The notes under the pieces: generated by a model
The model's database searches: none
Told to the model about the DNA's origin: nothing
The model's input: the letters and a program-made list of their open reading frames with translations, nothing else
Part shown: one piece after another, positions 13,869 to 19,185 of the stretch
Position numbering within the stretch: the stretch's first letter is position 1
Layout of the letters: every line of letters starts with the position of its first letter
Translations under genes and position numbers: made by a program
DNA from: CAZHWR01 sp964536085
Lineage (GTDB): Bacteria > Bacillota > Clostridia > Oscillospirales > Ruminococcaceae
Length of the DNA stretch: 25,652 nt
Assembly: GCA_964536085.1 (NCBI GenBank)
Contig: CAZHWR010000026.1
Span: 1-25,652, forward strand
Reading direction: 5' to 3'

Positions 13869-15512
13869 TTATTGTCCTCTCCGCTTCCATACTTTGTTCA
13901 TGGCATAGCGTACAGCGTCTATGCTGTGATTGTCCTTGTCAGGGTAACCGGATATAACATTACCTTCTTTGTCCCGTTCATACTCATATTCCAAAAACTC
14001 CCTTGCTGTTTCCGGACACCGTACATTGTCAATAACAATTTCCCGCAAAGATTGCAGCCATTTCATAGAATATTCCACACTGCCAGCTCCCTTTTCCGCC
14101 GGACGCGCGAGAAGTCCATACGAACGATAATCACCTACAGATTTCGGCTCTGCGCTGTCACAAATCACAATATCATTGCTGTTTACGCCGCGGTCTTTAA
14201 GTATTTGCGCCGTTTCCTTGTTGGATTTCTTATTACACCGCACCTCGTCAAATATAACAAGCCGAAGCCTTGCCGAATCATAGTACATACAATTATAAGC
14301 AAACGGGTCGGGATACCAGCCCCAGTCGACACCGCGGTATATTCTGTCAAACTGCTTGATTTCCTCGTCTGTAATTTCGCGAATTACAACGTTGTCAAAC
14401 ACATTGCCGCCGGTGCCGTTTGCAATACCCAAATATTCGTTTTCATACGCGGTGGGATTTACTTCTTTTAAAAACTCTGCATCGTCAAGAAACGGCTTGC
14501 CGAGCCATTTACGAGGTACGCTCAAATAATTGCTTTCTGCAACAAGTCTGTCCTGCCGCGGGATTTTTATATATTTATTTGCCCAATTGTTTGAAGATTT
14601 CGGCGGGTTAAACGATTTGAACTTATAGGCAATATTCCCGCCGCGGATTACCGACTGTTCAATCTTGCGAACAGTCTCTTCGCCCTGAAACTGGTCGAGT
14701 TCTTCAAACCAAACGACGCCGATATAGCCAAACGGTACCTTGATTGATTTGATTTTGTTCGGGTCATCAGCCCCGCGGAAATATATTTTCTGTCCTGTAT
14801 TTATTCGTGTTATTTCAAGCGGTGAGCGGGTCGCGTAAAACTCATCGTCCAACCCCAGCGCAGAAATTGCCCACAAAATTTGATTATACACACTGTCTTT
14901 CAAAGTGTTGCTTATCTGCCGCAATACACAAGTATGCAGTTCTTCGTTTTTCATAAGAATATCTATTATTTGTAAGCTGACAAACGATGATTTAGTCGAA
15001 CCGCGCCCGCCTGAAAAAACATATTCGGAATACTCCCGGTTTTCTATAGCAAAAAGCGCCCGGGAAAATGTCGGTGCAATCATATTTGCCGGTATGCCAT
15101 TGTATACTGCTCCCTGCGTTTTTTCAGGAAACAGTTTTTGTTTTTCAAGCTTCAGCCTTTCGTTTTCAAGCTTGATTTTATGCTTGGTATAATCATCTCC
15201 GATAATGGAGCGAAGCTCTTTAATACTGCTTACGTCCCCGTTCTTTGCCCCTTTCAGCAAAGCGGCATTGACGACGAGCAGATTGTTTGTTTCAAGATTG
15301 TCTGAGCCTTTAAAATCAAATCCCAAATCTAATAAAAGCTGATAATCTTCCAGCGTATTTGCCGGAAGTTCAAGCAGCATTTCCATCATTTGGCGCATTG
15401 TCTTTTTTCGCCGTCTTGCTTCGCCGGAGGCTTTACCGCCCTTTGCAGCGTTTTTTCTAACTTCGCTCGGGGTTCTTTTGTTATTAGGAATTAAATTTTG
15501 TTCATTTGCCAA
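13869..15512 (-). CDS. terminase, small-subunit-like N-terminus fused to large subunit
   Basis: The 547-residue product carries a TerS-like N-terminal region (about 1-125: KRTPSEVRKNAAKGGKASGE, then EARRRKK, and NGDVSSIKELRSIIGDD) joined by a charged linker to a complete PBSX/Terminase_3-type large subunit. The ATPase has a variant P-loop GGRGSTKS (168-175) and Walker B VVWFEE (266-271). The nuclease domain has acidic residues at GVDWGW (D396), ICDSAEP (D452) and DKDNHSIDAV (D526, D532). It packages DNA through the portal encoded next. In many relatives the small subunit is a separate gene; here one frame carries both. No separate small terminase gene lies upstream. A GAGGTGG ribosome binding site lies upstream. 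Confidence 0.92.
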   Translation of the reverse strand: MANEQNLIPNNKRTPSEVRKNAAKGGKASGEARRRKKTMRQMMEMLLELPANTLEDYQLLLDLGFDFKGSDNLETNNLLVVNAALLKGAKNGDVSSIKELRSIIGDDYTKHKIKLENERLKLEKQKLFPEKTQGAVYNGIPANMIAPTFSRALFAIENREYSEYVFSGGRGSTKSSFVSLQIIDILMKNEELHTCVLRQISNTLKDSVYNQILWAISALGLDDEFYATRSPLEITRINTGQKIYFRGADDPNKIKSIKVPFGYIGVVWFEELDQFQGEETVRKIEQSVIRGGNIAYKFKSFNPPKSSNNWANKYIKIPRQDRLVAESNYLSVPRKWLGKPFLDDAEFLKEVNPTAYENEYLGIANGTGGNVFDNVVIREITDEEIKQFDRIYRGVDWGWYPDPFAYNCMYYDSARLRLVIFDEVRCNKKSNKETAQILKDRGVNSNDIVICDSAEPKSVGDYRSYGLLARPAEKGAGSVEYSMKWLQSLREIVIDNVRCPETAREFLEYEYERDKEGNVISGYPDKDNHSIDAVRYAMNKVWKRRGQ

Positions 15513-15545
15513 CTTTCACCACCTCTGTTATTTTTCCAAATACAA

Positions 15546-15571
15546 AGGCGCCCGCTGTGTAGTAGGCGCCT
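15546..15571. other. 7-bp inverted repeat in the terminase leader
   Basis: AGGCGCC (15546-15552) and GGCGCCT (15565-15571) form a 7-bp G+C stem with a 12-base loop. On the minus strand it is followed by TTGTATTTG, too poor in T for a strong terminator. It lies about 35 bases upstream of the terminase start and could be a leader hairpin or protein binding site. Confidence 0.45.
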
Positions 15572-15643
15572 AAAGCAAAAGGAGTATTAAAATGAATCGC
15601 AAAGCATGGTAATAACCCCGTCTTTGCATTTCTTTACGTATAC

Positions 15644-15679
15644 ATAATATCACAGAAAAGTGTATCATTGTGTATCATC
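15644..15679 (-). promoter_or_regulatory. candidate terminase (late) promoter with 10-bp direct repeat
   Basis: The unit GTGTATCATY occurs twice back to back (15660-15669 and 15670-15679), one helical turn apart. On the minus strand it lies just upstream of a -10-like TATTAT (15649-15644), covering the place where a -35 box would be; no good -35 is present. This is the arrangement expected of an activator-dependent late promoter for the terminase-to-tail operon. The DUF1492-type regulator at 16280-16696 is the obvious candidate activator. The repeat also lies upstream of the brnT promoter, so it might serve that side instead. Confidence 0.4.
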
Positions 15680-15702
15680 TTTTGAAAAATGCAAAATTTC
15701 TC

Positions 15703-15730
15703 TTGACAATCATTATATAATAAGTATAAT
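15703..15730 (+). promoter_or_regulatory. promoter of brnT-brnA
   Basis: Consensus -35 TTGACA (15703-15708) and -10 TATAAT (15725-15730), 16 bp apart. The predicted transcription start, about 7 bases past the -10, falls on or beside the A of the brnT ATG at 15737. There is no Shine-Dalgarno sequence between, which suggests a leaderless message. Confidence 0.85.
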
Positions 15731-15736
15731 ATAATT

Positions 15737-16027
15737 ATGGATATTATAAGATTTGAATGGGACGAAAACAAAAACGAAATTAATAAAAAGAAGCACGGAA
15801 TATCATTTGAGGAAGCTAAAGCAGTATTTTATGATGACAACGCCGTTATTTTTGACGATCCCGATCATTCACAAAATGAAGAACGGTTTTTGATTATCGG
15901 ACTGGCTAAAACCGAAAAAATATGTATTGTAAGCCACTGTTATCGTCATAATGATAATACAATAAGAATTATTTCCGCAAGAAAAGCTACTAAAAATGAA
16001 AAGAATATATATTTAGAAAATTTTTAA
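15737..16027 (+). CDS. brnT: BrnT ribonuclease toxin of type II TA system
   Basis: The 96-residue product is a full-length BrnT: RFEWDENKNEINKKKHG at residues 5-21, SFEEAKAVFYDD, a PDHSQNEER segment (EER at about 53-55), and the terminal signature IRIISARKATKNEKNIY. BrnT toxins cut RNA and are neutralised by BrnA, encoded next, with toxin gene first as is usual in this family. The pair runs opposite to the phage genes, is A+T-rich compared with them, and has its own promoter and terminator, so it is an inserted cargo unit. The message is probably leaderless (no ribosome binding site, start at the predicted +1). The key conserved residues are present, so it should be active. Confidence 0.93.
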   Translation: MDIIRFEWDENKNEINKKKHGISFEEAKAVFYDDNAVIFDDPDHSQNEERFLIIGLAKTEKICIVSHCYRHNDNTIRIISARKATKNEKNIYLENF

Positions 16028-16040
16028 AGAGGTGTTTTAT

Positions 16041-16256
16041 ATGAGAGAAGAATATAATATTAAAGACTTGAATCCCAGAAAAAATCCGTACTCCAAAAAG
16101 TTGAAGCAACAAATAACAATCAATATCAACAATGACACAATTGATTACTTTAAAGCGCAATCGGATATTTCCGGTATTCCGTATCAAACTCTTATAAATC
16201 TATATCTTACTGATTGTGCACAGAATAAAAAACAATTAAAAATGTCTTGGAATTAA
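16041..16256 (+). CDS. brnA: BrnA antitoxin
   Basis: The 71-residue product follows brnT by 13 bases. The start chosen is the ATG at 16041 with AGAGGTG upstream; a GTG at 16032 lies in that ribosome binding site and is less likely. The sequence has the BrnA marks IKDLNPRKNPYSKKLKQQ and QITININNDTIDYFKAQSD, followed by GIPYQTLINLYLTDC, a ribbon-helix-helix DNA-binding domain. BrnA binds BrnT through its N-terminal part and represses the operon. Unlike brnT, it has a good ribosome binding site, so antitoxin should be translated more strongly than toxin. Confidence 0.92.
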   Translation: MREEYNIKDLNPRKNPYSKKLKQQITININNDTIDYFKAQSDISGIPYQTLINLYLTDCAQNKKQLKMSWN

Positions 16257-16272
16257 AAGCCGTTCTTAATCT

Positions 16273-16298
16273 GCCCGCCTTATTTAGGCGGGCTTTTT
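16273..16298 (+). terminator. intrinsic terminator of brnT-brnA
   Basis: A perfect 7-bp G+C stem (GCCCGCC / GGCGGGC) with a seven-base A/T loop, followed by TTTTT on the plus strand, 17 bases after the brnA stop. The hairpin overlaps the last codons of the convergent late-regulator gene. Confidence 0.9.
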
Positions 16299-16696
16299 AT
16301 GTCTTGCAAAAACTCAATCGCCCTGTTGTGTATTCTATGTATCTGCGCCCATTCATATCCAATTTTCCCGCAAATCTCACTCCACTTTAGCCCCTGTATG
16401 TACCGATACCGCATTATCGCCCTCTGTGCCGCGTCCGGCAGGGAATCTATGGCTTTATTGACTGCTTCCTGCCTTTTTATAAGCTCATCCCATAGTTTGT
16501 TCCTCGATTCCCGATATTCAAGCAATTTCGCTATTCGAGCTTCCATGTCGCCGCCCTGACGTGAGCCTTTGGGCATATCCGTTATTATCTGTACTTTCGG
16601 CGACGTCAAAGCGCTTTCAAGCCGCGCGATCTGTTCTTCAAGCTGCTGTATTTCTATGCCGATGCTTCTGAACTCCTGCAACTCTTTTTTTGTCAC
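16280..16696 (-). CDS. late-gene regulator, DUF1492/ArpU-like sigma-type HTH
   Basis: The 138-residue product starts at a GTG (16694-16696), with GGAGG seven bases upstream. The N-terminal half is a coiled coil with a basic GSRQGGDMEARIAKLLEY block; the C-terminal half reads DSLPDAAQRAIMRYRYIQG and WSEICGKIGYEWAQIHRIH, a sigma-70 region-4-like helix-turn-helix. This is the pattern of DUF1492/ArpU/RinA-type phage regulators, which switch on the terminase and structural operon. Its position at the end of the early region, just before terminase, agrees. Its last codons overlap the brnTA terminator. Confidence 0.85.
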   Translation of the reverse strand: MTKKELQEFRSIGIEIQQLEEQIARLESALTSPKVQIITDMPKGSRQGGDMEARIAKLLEYRESRNKLWDELIKRQEAVNKAIDSLPDAAQRAIMRYRYIQGLKWSEICGKIGYEWAQIHRIHNRAIEFLQDIKSPPK

Positions 16697-16698
16697 GC

Positions 16699-16867
16699 TT
16701 AATCCTCCCCGTTATTCTCCTCATCGAACAGCTCTTTTTCGTCATAGTCGAGCGACTTTGAAACCGCCTTGCACACCGTCCGCCAAAACACGCCCGCCAA
16801 AAAAACCTATATTTAAAAGCAGCAGGCATATTATTACAAATAACCACATTGGCATTGATATGTTCAT
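16699..16867 (-). pseudogene. small membrane protein, frame broken at a T7 run
   Basis: From the ATG at 16865-16867 (AAGGAG ribosome binding site) the frame encodes a hydrophobic helix opening MNISMPMWLFVIICLLLL. It then meets seven T at 16805-16799 (minus strand) and stops at 16742 after 41 residues. Removing one T gives GFLAGVFWRTVCKAVSKSLD and an acidic tail DYDEKELFDEENNGED ending with TAA at 16699-16701, directly before the next ribosome binding site; total 55 residues. The longer product, a one-helix protein with acidic cytoplasmic tail, looks natural. So the gene has one extra base, through mutation, phase variation or consensus error. Function unknown. Confidence 0.55.
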
Positions 16868-16873
16868 ACGCTT

Positions 16874-17149
16874 TTACTCCTTCCCGTCGGTTTTTTGGGT
16901 ATATACCTCACACGGCTTAATACCCATAATCACAAACCCGCTCTTGCAGTACTCTTCATCATCGAGTATATACGTGACTAACATAAGACAGCTTCTGCCC
17001 GTGTAAGCGGCAATCTCGTCGTTGTACTCGTTAAGCGCGAGATAATCCCCGGCTTTGTAATCCCTGTCACCCCTCCGCACCTCAAACGGCTTTTCCCCGC
17101 TCACCACGTCATCAAAATATCTGTGATATATTTTTAATTCATGTATCAT
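16874..17149 (-). CDS. DUF3850 (ASCH/PUA-like) protein
   Basis: The 91-residue product has the DUF3850 pattern: MIHELKIYHRYFDDVVSGEK, then PFEVRRGDRDYKAGDYLALNE, and a C-terminal VTYILDDE with FVIMGIKP. The fold is ASCH/PUA-like and suggests binding of RNA or modified nucleotides, but the function in phages is unknown. The start overlaps the stop of the J-domain gene (ATGA), so translation is coupled. Common in accessory regions of phages of Firmicutes. Family call sure, role not. Confidence 0.87.
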   Translation of the reverse strand: MIHELKIYHRYFDDVVSGEKPFEVRRGDRDYKAGDYLALNEYNDEIAAYTGRSCLMLVTYILDDEEYCKSGFVIMGIKPCEVYTQKTDGKE

Positions 17150-17649
17150 TTGACTTCACGCTCCTTTAACACATTATCCGCCTGTTCTTTCGCTTCTTGT
17201 ATTTGTATAAAATAATCTTCATTGCCGCCAGCATCAGGATGTACAACCTTTGCAATCTGTCTGTATCTTTCCTGTAACTGCTGTTTGTCGGGTATTTCAT
17301 TGAATCCAAGAATTTTGAAACATTCCGGTATTGATTTAGCCTGTGGCAATGCTTTTAATCCCGCTATCCACGTTTGCAGTTCATATATCCCGCGCTCTGT
17401 CATACGCGCAATATCCTCCAACGTTAAAACAACCTGTGCAAAAACGTCGCTGCCGTATCGAATATTATTTCCGTGTGCCTGTGCATTTTGAACGCTATGC
17501 TCGAAGCGGTAGAACTGACCTTTGTATGTAAATTCAACCCAACAGGAAAACCGCGACCAGTCGTAATTGAAATCATCCACGCCCAAGCGCGACATTACTT
17601 TTTCTAATTTTGCCTCATATTGCGCTGGTTCAGCATATTGTTTAGCCAT
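17146..17649 (-). CDS. phage J-domain (DnaJ-like) protein
   Basis: The start chosen is the ATG at 17647-17649 with GGAGGAG upstream; a longer in-frame start at 17673 would precede that site and is rejected. The 167-residue product has an N-terminal domain of about 100 residues of unknown type (with aromatic-rich WSRFSCWVEFTYKGQFYRF), and a C-terminal J domain: helix II ERYRQIAKVV, the HPD motif that stimulates Hsp70 ATPase (HPDAGGNEDYF), and helix III QIQEAKEQADNVL. It should recruit host DnaK, perhaps to replication proteins. It overlaps both neighbours, which indicates coupled translation. Confidence 0.85.
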   Translation of the reverse strand: MAKQYAEPAQYEAKLEKVMSRLGVDDFNYDWSRFSCWVEFTYKGQFYRFEHSVQNAQAHGNNIRYGSDVFAQVVLTLEDIARMTERGIYELQTWIAGLKALPQAKSIPECFKILGFNEIPDKQQLQERYRQIAKVVHPDAGGNEDYFIQIQEAKEQADNVLKEREVK

Positions 17650-17867
17650 TTCTCGACTCCTCCAATTCAACAAACTTATTCAGATACCAAATTGCCTTTT
17701 TTAATATCCTCTATCTGATTTTTCTTTTTGTGCCTATAGAGATATTTGAATGCGTTGCAGATACAAAAACTTTCTACTGCTTGTAATCCTTGTGTCTCAA
17801 GCATTACATCAATACATTCATATTTCCCGCTCTCATAATGCGCAGGATGATTCACGTTGTCGTTCAT
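17642..17867 (-). pseudogene. DUF3310 protein with a single-base frame break
   Basis: The frame opens MNDNVNHPAHYESGKYECID and runs to FKYLYRHKKKNQIEDIKK, a clear DUF3310 (SaV1-type phage protein) pattern. It then goes out of frame at six A (17702-17697, minus strand) and stops at 17676 after 63 residues. In the +1 frame the family's C-terminus follows at once: AIWYLNKFVELEESRNG, ending with TAA at 17642-17644, which overlaps the start of the J-domain gene. One base too many in the A run explains all. The corrected protein has 74 residues. Whether the break is real cannot be told from sequence alone. Confidence 0.75.
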
Positions 17868-17898
17868 CGTATTTTCACCCTTTCAAAAATATTTAAGT

Positions 17899-18054
17899 TT
17901 ATTGTTCGTCCTTACCATTATCTACCCTGCAATCAATACACGGGATGAAATATCCTGTGCGGCTGTCTTTTCCCATTATGCAATGATATTTCCTGCAAAA
18001 GCCGATTGAATCTGTATATCTGCACCCCGTGCAGATTTTGATTTGCTGTTTCAT
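17899..18054 (-). CDS. small cysteine-rich (zinc-finger-like) protein
   Basis: A 51-residue gene with ATG at 18052-18054, a GGTGGAG ribosome binding site and TAA at 17899-17901. The product has seven cysteines, at two CxxC pairs (ICTGC near the N-terminus and PCIDC near the C-terminus) and between them (GFCRKYHC), so it probably folds round one or two zinc ions. It lies between the clamp and DUF3310 genes in the same operon. Such small Cys-rich proteins are common in phage early regions. Function unknown. Confidence 0.75.
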   Translation of the reverse strand: MKQQIKICTGCRYTDSIGFCRKYHCIMGKDSRTGYFIPCIDCRVDNGKDEQ

Positions 18055-18077
18055 ATTCTCCACCCCGTTCACAACTG

Positions 18078-18581
18078 CTAATTTTTACCGTTCAGCCTGA
18101 CAGGTAAAACAAGGAACAGAAAACTATCGCCCTTTTTTGGTGTAATTCTGATAGGCGACATATAACCGTCCATCTTAAACACAACCTCATCGCATTTACA
18201 TGCTTTAAGCGCGTCGACCATGTATTTGTTATTAAAACCGATTGTGAGCGGCTCGCCGCTGTATTCGGTTAAAACACCGTCTCGCACCCTGCCCGCCGAT
18301 GATTTGCAGGTGATATTAGCCCTGTCGCCCTCAAATTGCGCTATTACCGGGCTTTTAAGCCTGTCCGTAATAATAATCGATGCCCGCTCAACGCACTGTG
18401 CCATATTGCTCACATTTACAACGGCTTTGCACGCAGCGTCACTTGTAATAACGGTTTTATAGTCAAAAAACGTTCCCTCCAGCAATCTTGCTATTATCGT
18501 ATACTCGCTTATTTCTAAGCTGACGTGTCGCGACCCGACATATATTCTTATAGTCTCATTGTCTTTCGGCAAAATTTTCAA
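18078..18581 (-). CDS. dnaN: sliding clamp (DnaN-like), C-terminal part after frame break
   Basis: This 167-codon frame holds the end of domain 2 and domain 3 of a beta sliding clamp: KILPKDNETIRIYVGSRHV, FNNKYMVDALKACKCDEVVF and the C-terminal FLFLVLPVRL, the typical clamp ending. The only start available in frame is a TTG without a ribosome binding site. Extended upstream past it, the frame reads DDFRFVVPCRALAEIL, which joins perfectly to the end of the other half, so it is the rest of one gene and not an independent one. Confidence 0.75.
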   Translation of the reverse strand: MKILPKDNETIRIYVGSRHVSLEISEYTIIARLLEGTFFDYKTVITSDAACKAVVNVSNMAQCVERASIIITDRLKSPVIAQFEGDRANITCKSSAGRVRDGVLTEYSGEPLTIGFNNKYMVDALKACKCDEVVFKMDGYMSPIRITPKKGDSFLFLVLPVRLNGKN

Positions 18582-18607
18582 TATTTCCGCAAGTGCGCGG
18601 CAGGGTA

Positions 18608-19174
18608 CTACAAACCTAAAATCGTCTTTTCCCTTCGCATTGCCAAACGATATCCGTCAAGTGCGACAACGTCCAGTACACCGCCTTCTATATTAAACAG
18701 CGCCCCTGTGTATAATATCTGTTGTTGCTCTGTCTGTGCTGCTGCAAAAAGCGTTTGCGACAACATACTTTTAAAAATTTCGGATTCAATTTCAAAACTG
18801 CGGTTGTTTTCCGTTTCGGGAAGCTGCGGATATTCCTGCGCGTCCAAACCGACAAACGAAAATTCAACGGCGCCGTCCTGAATTACCGTAAGGCGTCTTT
18901 CGTCAGACGATACCGATATTTCTCCGCGCGGCATTTTTCCTAAAACCTCCGAAAGCAAAGACGCTTTTAATACTACGCTGCCCTCTTCACCGACCTTAGC
19001 ATTGATTGACGTTGAAATTCCCAAATCAAGGTTATATCCCGTCAGTTTCAGCTTGTTGTTTTCAGCCGATAAAAGAACCCCTTCAAGCACTGCGGGCGTT
19101 GCCTTTGTCTGCGCCGCCAAAGCCGCTTTAGCTACAGCTTCGTTTAAAATATCCCTGTCACATATAATTTTCAT
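18608..19174 (-). CDS. dnaN: sliding clamp (DnaN-like), N-terminal part, frame broken
   Basis: From an ATG with AGGAGGT upstream, 188 residues match DnaN: MKIICDRDILNEAVAKAALA, then PAVLEGVLLSAENNKLKLTG (domain 1), VLGKMPRGEISVSSDERRL, and DVVALDGYRLAMRRE (domain 2). The clamp family then needs a DFRFVVP continuation, but the frame stops at 18608. One base inserted at the GGGAAAA run (18633-18627) restores the frame and gives a product of 365 residues, almost exactly the length of normal DnaN (366 in E. coli). So one base has been lost or the ribosome shifts -1 here. A phage clamp would hold a polymerase or the adjacent helicase-methyltransferase on DNA. Confidence 0.8.
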   Translation of the reverse strand: MKIICDRDILNEAVAKAALAAQTKATPAVLEGVLLSAENNKLKLTGYNLDLGISTSINAKVGEEGSVVLKASLLSEVLGKMPRGEISVSSDERRLTVIQDGAVEFSFVGLDAQEYPQLPETENNRSFEIESEIFKSMLSQTLFAAAQTEQQQILYTGALFNIEGGVLDVVALDGYRLAMRREKTILGL

Positions 19175-19185
19175 TTTTTTACCTC

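Noticed and set aside
13788..14471. 227-codon plus-strand open frame opposite portal/terminase
   Set aside because: Antisense shadow of well-supported genes, no start signals.
15590..15613. 6-codon ORF on the plus strand with AAAGGAG upstream (MNRKAW)
   Set aside because: Too short to support as a gene; no promoter on that strand just upstream and nothing similar nearby.
16799..16805. Programmed -1 frameshift at the T7 run
   Set aside because: The natural continuation lies in the +1 frame, so a -1 slip would not restore it.
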